Shown here one piece after another: positions 47,079 to 59,500 of a DNA stretch of 64,000 bases; position 1 is the first letter of the stretch, and every line of letters starts with the position of its first letter. This DNA is from Chrysoporthe austroafricana (lineage: Eukaryota > Ascomycota > Sordariomycetes > Diaporthales > Cryphonectriaceae). Below the pieces are notes generated by a model, which saw only the letters and a list, made by a program, of their open reading frames with translations, did no database searches and was not told the origin of the DNA. Both the position numbers and the translations under genes were made by a program. The stretch spans positions 310,001 to 374,000 of the forward strand of contig JYIP02000008.1 in the NCBI GenBank assembly GCA_001051155.2, read 5' to 3'.

Positions 47079-47559
47079 CTATTCACCCACTACAATGCAG
47101 TCCTCTTCATCAGTAACTAATTCGACATTGCTCTTTTCATCCTCGCTTTCCTTTTCTGGCCTAGCTGCTTTTTGAGCCTTCTGTATATCCTGAATGCTTA
47201 CAAACTTCGAATTTGGGCTCGTTTCAACCTTTCTTTTTTTGCTAGGCCTAGAAGCCTCAACTTGTTCTCTCAAAGCCTTATTTTCCTCTAGGGCTTTAGC
47301 TAGGGCTATATCTCTCTCTTCCCAAGCTTTCTGGATCTTTCTGAAAAGAATGCGTTGCCCAGGGATAGAAGAAAGTTGGTTCCGATATCTGTTAAGTTGA
47401 TAATATAAATCTCTGGCTTTCCGAGGGGTCGAATATATATCCGATGGTTGTGAAATTGTATTCGATGTTGAATTAGATTTAATTAATGCTCCTGAGCTTA
47501 AATTTGATAAGGTTTGAAGGCATTGTTGACTGTTCTCGAGAAAAAGAGAGCTTAAGAGT
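47079..47559 (-). pseudogene. C-terminal part of pogo/Fot1-type transposase
   Basis: Continuation of the transposase after the retroelement. The text STPRKARDLYYQLNR, QRILFRKIQKAWEERDIALA, a Lys/Arg-rich RPSKKRKVETSPNSKF and an acidic end (DEEDCIVVGE, then TAG at 47079-47081) matches the tail of fungal DDE-1/Fot1 transposases. The coiled-coil and basic motif are intact in this part. It is separated from the catalytic part by the gypsy element, whose target duplication AGAGT ends this segment. Confidence 0.85.
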
Positions 47560-47766
47560 TAATGGTAAACGTACTGAAATATATTATGAAGCATAGTTTT
47601 TCCAAGAAAGTGAACTACGCTAAAGCCTATCAGGGCATTATATAGGCCCCCCGGTGAGGGTATAGCATCTACCTGGTGAATTCATTGCGTATTTACCAAG
47701 GGATTTACTATAAATTTACTAGGCGAATCCATTACGAATTCACCTCGTTTATAGGTTTTGCTATTA
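47560..47766 (-). repeat. 3' LTR of the gypsy element (207 bp)
   Basis: Aligns end to end with 58009-58215 with a moderate number of transitions. On the minus strand it starts TAATAG and ends CCATTA, where the other LTR has TGATGG and CTATCA; the lost TG and CA termini are G-to-A and C-to-T changes. The 14 bases just upstream in element sense read AAGGGGCCGGCAAT, a likely polypurine tract. Confidence 0.92.
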
Positions 47767-50700
47767 ATTGCCGGCCCCTTATAACTTTTGTTTATAAAGG
47801 AAGCTAATCGTCAGAGATATCTTGAGTGGCAGTAGTACGATATAGTAGGATTCTGGGTTATACGGTAAGGAAAAGCATAACGGTACTATTGGATAAAGAA
47901 AATTATATAGGAAATAATAATCGTTTTATAAAGCCGATTCGTGCCAGAATCTTAATAAGTAAATGTGCTTATGCCGGGAACTTGAATAATAAATATGCTT
48001 ATGCCAGGAACTAAAAGAAAACCTGCTTATGCCAGGAATTTAAAATTGATTTTCTATTATAATCGGTTTATGCTTAAGATGGATAGATATATATAGTATT
48101 TGTATATAATAAGGCTAGCCGATATTTAAATATATTTCGGTAATGCTTAGTCGTATTTACTATCGAAATATTTAATATAGATATAATTAAAGATTAAAAT
48201 TGCTCGTAAATATTAATAGAAAGTATAGCTTTCAAATAATAAAATATTAAATAAATATAATAGTAATAAATGTAAAATGAAATTATAATAAGATATATCG
48301 ATATGCAAAGCCGATAGCTGTATATAGTCGTTATATAGCGATATCGTAGCTAATCTTTAATATAAATAGCTAAATTTATAAATTATTAGAAAAAAGTAGC
48401 ATTATATATTATTAATAATATTATATCGATAAATAATAATTATATTTACTAATTGAAAATAATTTCCCGGGCTTTAGTAATAGCTTTAAAGTTTAATAAA
48501 TTGCGAAAAAATATAGCAAATAGTTTTTCTTTTCCGATATAATTATAGAAATCGATATAATTATAAATATTAAGCTATAGAGTTTTAATTAGCTTATGCG
48601 CTTAGATATAAGATTTGAGGCTTATTATGCGATTTTAGTATTGCAAGGACTGGGCAGTATTGAAATAATTTTTATTTTCGTTAGCTTATTTCTGAAAGGT
48701 AGCGTTAAAATCGTAATCTATATTATCTTTGGTAAAGACGATCTTGATAGCCTTGAAATCGTATTTGAAATGGAAAATTTGATTTATAATAAAGTATAGG
48801 CCCGACTGGTTAGATAAAATAATAGGATCAAAATCGCAAAGCTAAATAACGAATTCATATATATATTCTTTTATAATAAAAAGGAAGAAATATTAGATAC
48901 GATTATCGTAAATTCCGATAATGCCGAACTTAATATTATTATGAATAGCGAAATTATTAGCAATATAGAGACGGTTAATGCCGAAATTGCTTCTTTAAAT
49001 GAAATTATAGTATATATATTCCTTGAATATATAGAAGGCTAGTATGCGGTAATATATTGCAATTTCGGTTTTAGTAATTTTGGATTTGGAGTTATATTTG
49101 ATAAATAAAGCAGGGATAATGCGAAGCGTAACCCGTAAAGGCAAAATGCTATTAATACTGGCTCGGAAAGCTTTATTTAATATAGCTAATAAACTAGCTA
49201 TATTCAGTAAATTGTTTTCGGTTAAATCGATAGTATTGTTTATAATTTAATAGCGTTTGGCTAGCATTATAAAGTTTCGCTTTATTATAGCAAATAGGCT
49301 TAAATTAGCGATTAGCGTAATAAGTTCGGGAGCTTTAAGCTTAATTAAGACTAGCTTAATATTTTTGGTTATTTTTTTCCAAATAACGAAAGCTGTATTA
49401 CGATTATATTTGTAAATTATAATGATTTTTGCTATATTAACTGCATAGCATACGGCATTTACTTTTTTTTTAATAAAGTTATTGCAATTGCTTAATATTA
49501 TCTGTTTAGCCTTATCTTTAATATAACGGCTATGCTTATTTCATAAGCAATTATTTTTTGATATTATAATAGGAAATAGAATGCGATAAGCTATTGATAA
49601 AATATATAAAGCAAGGATAAGATTACGAATAATAAGTAAATTCGGAATAAATTTAAGCGATATTCTTTTAATAGAGTTATTTATTAGTCCGTTATTTATA
49701 TCCTTGCTTGTAATAACATTTGCGCTAATAAAGGTATTTGGATAAAGCTTTTATTTTTCGTAAATAAAGCTAGAACGGTTAATCTATAACGGTATAAAAT
49801 ATTATAAAATAAGTTTTTAAGCTTCTTTAATAATTAGCAGCCGACTAATATCGTTATTGCTTAGCTCGGTATTAAGGATATAGATATTATATTCGATTTC
49901 TCGGTTTATTATATCGGTATAACCCTTATTAATTAGCATTTGACAAAAGGCTATTATATAAGCTTTTTAGCAGCAAAAGAAATCGCTTAAATAGTTTTTC
50001 GTTATATAAGTATTACAATAGAAACGGCTTTCGCTATTATACAAATATATAGCTTACCGATATCTCTTTAAGGAAAGGCAGTCTTTAAGCAATGCTTTAT
50101 AAATATATTTAGCATATTATATAATTTTGCTTTTTCGGTAAACTTTAAAAAGTTTTTCTTGGGATATAAGATATAATACTATATAGAAATTGGGCATAGC
50201 TAAACGTACTATTTCTTATCAGTTTTAATCTTATAGCGAAATATTTACGGAAAGATACGATTTGATAATTGCATAATGCGTTTTGGTTTTAATAGTATTA
50301 ATGGCTTTATTAGTACGGTTTTTACGGATTTACGGAAATTTGGCAAAGTAAAGCGAAATTAATAATAATGCTAGCTTAATGCTTAAAAATAATATTCAAA
50401 AATATAATAAAAGATAGTAATAACAGGATAATACGGCTAGCTATAATAGGTAAATAAAGATAATAATCGTAAGCGCGCTAGTAAGAAAAAGAAAATAAAG
50501 TAAATTTACTAACGGTTTACGAAATAATAGCCTTTTGTATTCGCTAGAAATTTATTTGCCTTATTTAGCAATCGCCTTTACTCTAATGCGCGCTTATTGC
50601 ATTACGGGTTCTTTCGATTTTTTAGAATAAGTAAACTAGCTTATTCTAATACATTTTCTATTTGTAAGTCGCGTTTTGGCCTGCTTTATTTTCGTAAAGC

Positions 50701-50809
50701 AGTTACGATAATATCTTTCGATTCAAAGATTTCTTTTGCTAATAGCCGCTTTTGCTTTGCTTTTTCTTGCAATTCGGCTATAATTTCGTATTTCCGTTCG
50801 AAATTACAT
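47767..50809. other. Unexplained AT-rich segment between chromodomain and 3' LTR
   Basis: About 2.8-3.0 kb, nearly all A+T, that lies beyond the integrase chromodomain and before the 3' LTR. Both strands show fragments of longer frames: plus 48596-48799, and a minus frame readable with stops from about 50300 to 48500 with text such as LIKLKAPELITLIANLSLFAI. No family is recognised. It could be an extra 3' ORF, an internal insertion or untranslated sequence. Confidence 0.5.
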
Positions 50810-53400
50810 ATTATTTCGTCCGTATTTAAAGCATTATAAGGCATCCATATATTATAATAGCTAGGGTAGTTTATTTATTTTATTAAGTATTCAATTCTAT
50901 GCGGATTATATCTATACTTTCGCTTATGGCAATTAATTATTTTTTCCAGCTCGTAATATCGGTAGTTTTCCAAATATTTCTCGATATCCGGATTTTTTAA
51001 TATATCTATTAAATCCTAATATATAGGATTATATTTATAAAGGTTCGTTTTAAGAAAATTTGCAAGCATTAATTGTATTACTGAAATTACTGAATAGATA
51101 TTTATATAAGGAATCAATTTCAATTTATATGCTAGGTTTTCTATTTTTCGAATAATTTAGAAAAGTCTTATCCTTTATTATAAAAATTTCAGAAATAAGT
51201 TATTTAGCAATAAATATTTATAGCCCAAGCGAATATATATTCAATTATTTAATTCGAAAATTATTTGGTAATAATGCTTATTATATTGCAATTTAGCTAT
51301 TATTTGCATTTCGGTAATAAAAAGTTAAGCTTTTTTTTAGAAAATTTCTTTTATTAGGAATATTATATTTTTTATTTATTAGCCCGATAATAAGTTAAAT
51401 CCGAATAGCATTTGGCTAGCTAAATATTTTATAGCTTAATTATATGCGTTATTTAGATTGAATTATAATGCTAATATTATTTCGGTCTATTCTGCATTAG
51501 GGTAGGCAATTATAAAATGCCGAATTGCTATTTCAATTATTCAGTTCTTTATTTCAGATTGCCTATCCGTTTGCGGATGCGAGGCGGTAAAGTAAGCAAA
51601 TTTCGTTCCGATAGCTTCCTATAAATATTTCCAGAATTCCGATAAGAATTTCGAATCTTTATTTGAAATAATCATTTTGAATATTCTCTAATTAATAATA
51701 TAAAATATCCGTAAGATAAGGGTTGCTTAATTTGCTATAATATATATTGCATTGCTTGGTATAATAATTATAATTTTGGAATACTTATTTGTAATTGTAA
51801 AAAATATATCCAGGAATAGCATTTTAGCTAAAGCTTATATAATATTTATAAATAGTATTATCGGTAATCTTATAATAAAATCTATAATAATAATATAGAA
51901 TAAGATTAATAGAAATAATATAAGCTGCATTTCTTTTAAAAGTTATTATAAATTATTTTTATTTTCGTTATAAGCTCGATATATCGATATATAATTGCGT
52001 ATTTTGGCATAGCAATATCTAATAACGAATCGATCCGTTAAATCGTGCTATATGCAATTTATACCGAAATAATATTTTCTATTATAAGCTTTTTTAATGA
52101 AATCCAATACTATTTTATTCAGGATATATAATCGTTATTTCTCGTAATAATCCTTAAGAAATAATAAACTATTATAATTTAATATAAAAGGTAATTAAGC
52201 AATTTTGTTTGGGTTTTTCAATTATTCAATTATTTTAGATTATAAAAAGTATTTTTCGTATTCTTTCTTAATATGCCCTTTTATTTTGCTATTTATAGAT
52301 ATTTTATTGAAAATCTGGATAAATTTGTTTTCCTATATTTTATTTAGAATGCCTTTATTATCGATAAGTTTCTAAGTAAATAGTAATCTTGATATAGTAT
52401 TTGCAAAAATATTTGACTTTCTTAATATATAATATGCTTTTAAGTCGAATTGGCTTAAATATTCCGAAACGAAAATTAGCTATATATTTGCTTTAATCTT
52501 ATTTATTATATTTATAAATAACGAATAAATAATGCTAATTATTATTGCATAATCGGTAAAGATATAAATTAGTTTAGCTTGGTTTAATTTTATTATCGTT
52601 TGCAATTTTCGTATTAGCTATATTAGATAGGCTATTTCTAGCTTTATAAGCTAATATTTTCGTTTTATTTCGTTAATTATCTTATTTAAATAAAGGATTA
52701 ATTATACGGCTATGCTTGCTATTAGCAATATTTTATTCTATATATAATTATTTGTTAATTGGAAAATAATGCTTAAGAACCTTATTTCTTTAAATATATC
52801 TAGCTAGATAAAAAGAAGTTTATTTGGGATATAGTAAAACAAAATATTTTTAGCTTTTAAAGCTATTTTAAAATTATAAAAACTATTAATTTTATTTAAT
52901 ATTAAGTCGAAAATAGCTTATATAATATAATTTCGTTATCTTATGCTTAAAGGTAAATAATTCGATTAGCAAGCTTCGTTTAGTATTCTAATTTTCCTTT
53001 TTTGAAATGGATTGATTTTATAATTATATTTAGGAATTAAGTAGCGTAAGTATTTTGTAAATCCAATAAACCTTTCCAGTTATTGGAATATTTTAAGGAA
53101 TTCCAAATTGCGAATAGCTTGCATCCGGTATTCCGTATTGGAAATTCCGAGTTTATCTATTTTAAATCTTAAGATCTGGACTAAAAGATATCCAAGAAAC
53201 GATTTGGGTTTAGCTAATGAAATATTTTTGCGTAAAAATAGCGAGAAGATAGTTTATAAGTATTGCAAGTAATTTTATTCTATAATTGAATAAATAACGA
53301 TATCGTTTATAAAAGCGGAAATAAATTTGTAATATAATTATAAAAATTAATTTATAAAACGCTAAATATAGGATAATGAATTTCGAAATCCTATAAGTAG
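50810..53400 (-). pseudogene. pol remnant: reverse transcriptase, integrase and chromodomain of the gypsy element
   Basis: Read on the minus strand from right to left. A PFGLRNAP-like stretch appears as IGFRNSLSY near 53373-53399. The reverse transcriptase active site YxDD-type motif reads AFINDIVIYS at 53287-53316, with one catalytic Asp changed to Asn (a G-to-A change). The integrase core shows ISNKDSKFLSEFWKYL, then TKFAYFTASHPQTDRQSE near 51530-51690, matching the ISDRDxKF and STAYHPQTDGQ(S/T)E motifs. The chromodomain at about 50810-50970 reads YRYYELEKIINCHKRK, then EYLIK*INYPSYYNIW, with the conserved first Trp replaced by a stop. The differences are of the C-to-T/G-to-A kind. Confidence 0.82.
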
Positions 53401-56400
53401 AATTTTTATCTTTTTTTAATTATAATAACTAATAATAGTAAATCGGTTTCTATAATCTGAATATATTAGGAATTGATAGAAAAATTGCTATATATTTATT
53501 ATTATAATATATATTTTTCTTTTCAGCTATTTAATAACTTCTTGCTATAATAGCAAAAGGTAAATATCGGGAATTGAGATTTTATTTAAAATGCGTAAAT
53601 TAATTATTATATATCTTTTTTTCTAACTATTTATATTTTTCTAAATTACAAAAATTGGTAAACCGAATAATATTATATTTATAACCTATTTAATTCGATT
53701 TTATTAATATAATTTATTTAAAATTTCGTTAATTATTTCTTAATCTTTCTTATTTGAATAATATAGCTTTTATCCTATTTTCTGGTTTTGCTATCTTTTA
53801 ATTAAATCGACCTTTATTTATTAATCGATTAGTATATTAACGGGATTTATATTTTTGAAAATTCTAGCATATGCTTATATTAATTCTATAACTTTATAAA
53901 GAAATTCCGGTAAATGCTTATAAATGTATATACTGAAATCAATTTCCGATTCTTTAATAGCTTTATCTTTTCGAATTCCTAGTTTATTACTGTTTTCGAA
54001 ATAATTTCTTATTTCGGGAATTTCTATATCCGGGAATCGGTATTTTTTTAACTATTTTCCAGTAATTTCTGCAATTTGTTAGAAAATATACTTAATAAAT
54101 AATAATTAATCTGAATTCAGCTTTCTTGAAAGCTATAACCTGTTTTTAATTCGTTAAAAGAGGTATTATTATGCGATATAATAGTAGTTATTATAATTCG
54201 CTAGCAAAGTTATATAATCCGTTTGGAATAATTCGATTATTCTTAAAAGTTAGTTTTTCTGGATTTTCAAAAGGGTTATTGCTTGATTCGTTATTAGGAT
54301 TTCCTTAATTTGATAGCTTATTAAGCAATTTATTTACCCTTTCTATTTCGGCTTGAATAGAAAAATTACGTTTTTAAGATTCGTTTAATATTAATAGGAA
54401 TTAGCTTATAAGATTTAAGTAGCATTACTGTAATAATTGCGGCTTTTATTTGCTAGGATTATATTAGCATTCGGGCAAATATTTCTATTTTCGCTATAGT
54501 ATTATTAAAATAATTAAATCGTATAGATAATTCTGAATTCAGAATATTTAATTCGTAAAGAATATTATATTCCTATCTTAATAAGATATTTGCTTTTAAT
54601 CGATTTAATACTTAAGCTCTTATTCGGGTATAAAATATAAGTAAGTAGCCGTACTTATTACTTTGGAAATATAAGTCGAATTCAGCCCAGCTTTTTGCTA
54701 GCGACTGGCTTATGCTTTTAAGCTTGGCTTTTATATTCTAGTTTATTTTCGCCTTAAGGAATTGTACTAGCAATTTTTCAGCAATAGTATAACGACTAGC
54801 ATTTATATTAATATAGATTTTTATATTTAGCCTATTCGAATATGCTTTGATTATAGCTCTTGCATACGTATAGCTGCTATTTTAATAAGACTTAATTATA
54901 AGTATAAGAATATTATATTCCAAGATTTCTCTTTTCTATATATTAATTTTAGGAAAATTCTATAACTGACTGGATAGTTATATAGGATATTTGATATAGA
55001 ATATACTTTTATTTACCGATAGTTTTGCTTTTTTGGCTCGAAAAATCCAGATATCGTTTTCGATTATTATATTTTCTTTATTAGCCTATTTTTCTAACTT
55101 ATTTTCTTGCTTTTATAGGTTTTTGCTATTTTCGGTCTTTTTATTATATTTATCGCTATCCGTTATAAATAAATCGTTATTTACGGGAAAATAGCCTTTT
55201 CGAACTAGCTTATCCTTTTTATCTGGATTATATTATAATTTTTCGTTATCGATATTGAAATTTGCTAAAATTAATTGGATAAAACGTTTTCTAATATCTT
55301 TTCGTACAAATTAATAGTAAAAGCATAATTGGAAATTTCGGTTTTTTGAAATTGAATTTCTGCTATTATTTATAATATTAATTAATATTTTCTTGGCTAT
55401 ACTAAAGATATTTTATTATCTAGCTATCCGTTTTTATAATTGATTCCGAATATTTATCAGCTTTCGCTATTATTTTAATAAAAGCTTTCGGAATTCGTAT
55501 TCCGGGATATATCTAATATTTTTGGATAGATTTAGCTAATTAAATATCCTTATTAAGCGAGATAAATATTCAAGTCTTTAAAGCCTGAATTTTTCAGAAC
55601 GTTTTGGGAATATATTAACTGGGAAGTAAATATTAATATTAGAAAGATTAGCAGCTAATTGCGTAATTCTCTATACCGGTTATGCGGGTTTACGAAATAA
55701 TTTTATTATGCAATCTGATTCGAAAATATGCTATATTTTTTATTTCGCTTTAAAATATTTTTCGAAATCTTTCGCATTTTTATTTCGACTAAGTCTATCG
55801 AAATATCTAATTATTAGTTCTTTATCGATCCGATCCCAAATATTTCTGGCTAAATACGAATTTGAATATTCGGCTAGCTTAATAAATTAATAGATATAAT
55901 GGGTAAATTCTAGAATATTGCGGTTATTTCGTACGTTTCTTTTAGAATATTATTAAGCGTTTAATAAGTCTTTTGCAATTTTCCGTAATATAAAAAAATC
56001 TTTTCTCAATTACTTCTTTTATTAGCTTTAATTATATTTATGCAAAGTAAAATCCTTATGCTCTTAAAAGAATAACGTAAAATAAAATTAAATATATATT
56101 ATTCTAGCTAAGCAAACGGGTAAATGGAAGCTAAAATATTTAGCGCGTTTTGCATTTCTAGCTATATATATTTTATACCAGTTTATAAAGGCTTAAAAGT
56201 TTTTTCAAATAGTAATTTTGCCGTTTATAATAGATACGATTATTAAATTAGTATAATTATTCCAGTTTTCGTAAAATCGGAATTGCTTTATAATTATATC
56301 CTTAAATTCTCTATTAATACTAATGGGTAATGCTATAAGTTTAAATAAATTAAATCGATAAGCTCGGAAATCTTTAAATTGCTTATAGCTAAATAATAAG

Positions 56401-57999
56401 TTTCGAAAATTATTGCTTTTATTATTGCTGGAATCCAATAGATCCGGTAGTCTATTTGGCTTATTAATTAATTCTTTTTGGAAATTAAAATTAATTTTAA
56501 TATCCGGTTTAAGATCCGAAAATAATTTTTAGTCTAGTTAATTTCCTGCCCTTAATATAAATATTTGCCGGATATATTCCTTAATATTAAGAAATGCCGG
56601 TTTGATAGAACGATATCCGTTATTAGCATAATATTTCGCGGCTAAAGCGGGAAAAGGTTTTTTAATAAGTTCCGATTAAAGCGTTTATATATTAAAAACT
56701 TATTATAATTGGAATATTTTTTTGAACTTAATACGTATTGCCTTTTTCGAAATAAAGCTATTTTAGTAAATTGCTTTTATTTCGGGTTGCTACAAAAACT
56801 AATCTAATAAGCTAATAATTAAGAAAGAAAGGGTTAAGTATTTCTGAAAGATAATAGTAAAATTATCCGATTTTCCTTTATTTAATCTTTCTTTCTTATA
56901 ATTTTCTTTTCCGAAAAGCTATAAATAATCCGATAAACCCGATTAGGGTATTAATATGCTTTTTATTATAAAGTTTATAAAGTTAATTAGAGTAGCTATA
57001 ATAGAATTTTATTTAAAAGTATTCCGATTCTAAGTTTCTATTAAAAAGAAAAAAATATGCTTATTTCCTAGAATTAATTATTTTCCTTTGCCTTTATTTA
57101 TTTTTCTTACTATAATTAAAAAATTCCCGGATTTATTAATAAATCTAAAATTTAGGTTTTCGGTTAAATATCGTAATAAATAAATATACTTAATTCTGCT
57201 ATTAGTATTAGTATATTCAAGCATATAATGCTTTCAATTTTCAATAGATTATTGTTAAGCCAATTTTTCTAACGGATTTTCTGAATTATTAAGTCAAAAG
57301 GTATTTTCGCTCTTATTCATTTTTATAAATATTTATTATTATTCTTTTTCCGTTATTACCTTAGCAAATTATCGAAATTTGCAATATTTAGAGAAATCTT
57401 CCCAGAATATATTATTCTCTTTTATCTATTAGAATAAATTCTTATCGAAATTCGACTTTTTTCCTTTTTAAATCCAGCATTTAAGCAATAAAGGCTATCT
57501 TTGCTTAATTACTTATGCTTTTGCCTTTTGCAAAAATGCATTGGTTTCCTTAAGGTTCTATTTTGCTTTTTCGTATTAATTGGTTAAAAGTTTCTAGTTA
57601 ACGAAAGCATACGCGATTTCGAAAAAGATTTTAATATTCGATATAATTTAATTTTTCCTTTCAAAGTCGTTTAAAGCTTATATAAACTTATATACTTGGG
57701 CAGGATATTTGATTTCGATATAATCGATAAGCCGCAATAGTAAAACGTTATTGCCGGTAATTGCTATAGTAAATTGGTAATGAATTGTCAATAAATAATT
57801 GTAATATTTCTTATAGGAACGCTATCTTTACAGAAGCCGATATTTTATAAGACCGATACTTTTACAGGAACCGATACTTTACAAAGCCGATATTTTTACA
57901 GAGGCCGTTATCCTATAAGACCGATACTCTTACAGGAACCGTTACTCTATAGAGCTGATAATCGAAACCCGATTACGTAGCAAAGGCATATAAAGCGTA
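53401..57999 (-). other. Remaining upstream interior of the gypsy element (expected gag, protease, 5' leader)
   Basis: AT-rich, stop-laden sequence where gag and protease would be expected in element sense. No motif could be read with confidence; the CCHC zinc knuckle and DTG protease site were not recovered, probably because of decay. Short GC-containing tandem-like phrases (CCGATA...TTTACAG) recur at 57820-57960 near the 5' LTR. Confidence 0.5.
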
Positions 58000-58006
58000 G
58001 CTACCA
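58000..58006 (-). promoter_or_regulatory. Likely primer-binding site of the gypsy element (TGGTAGC)
   Basis: In element sense the bases two positions inside the 5' LTR read TGGTAGC, the start of the initiator-tRNA-Met complementary site used by Ty1 and Ty3. Only the first seven bases fit; the following bases differ, possibly by mutation. The position supports the minus-strand orientation. Confidence 0.55.
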
Positions 58007-58008
58007 AT

Positions 58009-58215
58009 TGATAGTAAACGTACTGAAATATATTATAAAGCATAGTTTTTCCAAGAAAGTGAACTATGCTAAAGCCTATCAGGGCATTATATAGGCCTCC
58101 CGGTAAGGGTATAGCATTCACTTAGTAAATTCATTGCGTATTTACCAGGAGATTCACTATAGATTTACTAGGCGAATCCACTACGAATTTACCTCGTCTA
58201 TAGGTTTTGCCATCA
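58009..58215 (-). repeat. 5' LTR of the gypsy element (207 bp)
   Basis: On the minus strand it starts TGATGG and ends CTATCA, so it keeps the TG...CA termini and short inverted ends of an intact LTR. It is much GC-richer than the interior beside it. Confidence 0.93.
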
Positions 58216-58220
58216 AGAGT

Positions 58221-59344
58221 GGCTTGGCTAGGCGGATAGGCCAAAGACCTATTGCTTTCTATCCAGATTTGATATTCTGGCTAGAAAGGCTTTCTAGACG
58301 AGCAAGACGGTAGTTCTCGAGGAATAAACGCTTTCCATAGATAGTACTATCTCCCCATTGACCTATAGCATTAAGCTTCTTTCTATAAGCCCTTTTAAGA
58401 GAGGAAAAGATTTCTAGATCGAGAGGCTAAAGGATATGAAAAGTATGAAGAGGCAAATAAAGCAATAGAATATTGTTTTGAAAGCATTCCCATATAAATT
58501 CATTAATTGTATGGCTGCCGTGGCTATCCAGGATTAATAATCTGGCTTCCAAGGGGTCTGCGGGCTGGCTGCTAGGAATGAATACTTTCTTTAGCTATTC
58601 GAATGCCATTTCGTTATTTGTCCATCCATTTGAAGTAGCAGTGAATTGCCAGCCCTTGAAAAGATCCATTTCAAGGGGAAACCATTGTTGCTATACAAAT
58701 TTCCCCTTAAAAATGACCAAGGGAAAGAGATAAATGCTAGTAGCTGAGATACATTCAAGGAAAGAGGTCCAGGCTCGCGATCCAGGATCTTTTTTCTGTA
58801 TTGAACGTAAAGAAGAGCTCCTGAAAACTAATCCGTTCTCGCCTTGGCCCTCTATTATTCCAGCTTCGTCCATATTCTATTTATTAGCTGGCTTGATAGT
58901 CTGTATAGAAGGAAAATCGAATAGACGGAACCAAGGCTTTATTACTTCTGTTGTTGCTTTATTGATTCGAACTGAGGCTATTCGGCGGGTTTTCCGGACT
59001 TGTATTTCTGGATTTCTTTTCAGAAAAGAAGTAACCCACTTCTTTCCTAGAGGCTGAGAGTCTCCCTTGACAAGGAGGATTTTCTAAGCAAAGAATTTGA
59101 GTTCTGAATAACTAGGCGGAAGGCCTAGGCTTTCTTGAATGCGAATCCATTTAATAAGCTTTGCTTCCTGGCTTATAGAGAGCCTCTGGCTATCTTCGTA
59201 AGCTGTTTTATGCGACGTTCTTCCTGCAAGACGGCTTTGAAGAGTAGTTCTTGGAATCCCCCATTCAAGCAAGGCCCTTTTCTGAGACAAGCCATTTTTG
59301 ATAGCCTCAATGGCTTGAGATAGTTCAAATTCCGTATAGGGCAT
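58221..59344 (-). pseudogene. N-terminal and catalytic part of pogo/Fot1-type transposase
   Basis: The frame opens with ATG at 59344 (MPYTEFELSQAIEAIKNGLS), a psq-type helix-turn-helix followed by a CENP-B-like DNA-binding region. Catalytic text follows: YNMDEAGIIEGQGE (first Asp), RLLILDSHGSHTINEF (second Asp) and HILQPLDLEIFSSLKRAYRK (third Asp), matching DDE-1. In-frame stops occur at 59084-59086, 58595-58597 and 58259-58261; the second and third fall at conserved Trp positions (WLKKVF, AGWKA), so they fit G-to-A change. The gypsy insertion at 58220 cuts off the C-terminus. Confidence 0.88.
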
Positions 59345-59451
59345 GATTGAGGTTGTATGAAGCGTTAGTAAAAAGATCAAGTTGTTTGAATAAAAATTGG
59401 TAGAGAAAAAGTGAAAGAAAGAGAGGTGGTTAAATAAGCGGTGTGGTCATT

Positions 59452-59498
59452 CAGGGGTGCCGAAAAGGGGGGGGTGCCGAAAAGTACCCCCTGCGACT
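59452..59498 (-). repeat. Right 47-bp terminal inverted repeat of the pogo/Fot1-type element
   Basis: Complementary to 46980-47026 with one mismatch, followed directly by the TA duplication at 59499-59500. Confidence 0.95.
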
Positions 59499-59500
59499 TA

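Larger units (their letters stand above)
47560..58215 (-). mobile_element. Ty3/gypsy chromovirus LTR retrotransposon, 10.66 kb, strongly RIP-like and dead
   Basis: Two 207-bp LTRs in the same orientation flank the element, and AGAGT occurs immediately outside each end (47555-47559 and 58216-58220), a 5-bp target duplication. The pol order and primer site put its sense on the minus strand, so the 5' LTR is the right one. The interior is overwhelmingly A+T with pervasive stops, but reverse transcriptase, integrase core and chromodomain text is still readable on the minus strand. No interior frame is intact. The length is greater than the usual 5.5-8 kb for the superfamily; the surplus lies after the chromodomain. 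Confidence 0.92.
46980..59498 (-). mobile_element. pogo/Fot1-type DNA transposon interrupted by a gypsy retrotransposon
   Basis: Inverted terminal repeats of 47 bp (46980-47026 and 59452-59498, one mismatch) are flanked on both sides by the dinucleotide TA (46978-46979 and 59499-59500), the expected target duplication of the Tc1/mariner/pogo superfamily. Without the inserted 10.66-kb retroelement and its duplicated 5 bp the element is about 1.86 kb, the normal size for Fot1 relatives. The transposase is read on the minus strand, split in two by the insertion, and contains several stops, so the copy is non-autonomous. Confidence 0.93.

Noticed and set aside
48596..48799. 67-codon plus-strand frame inside the AT-rich retroelement
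   Set aside because: Open only because of extreme composition; it cannot be told from decay on the opposite strand, so no gene is called.
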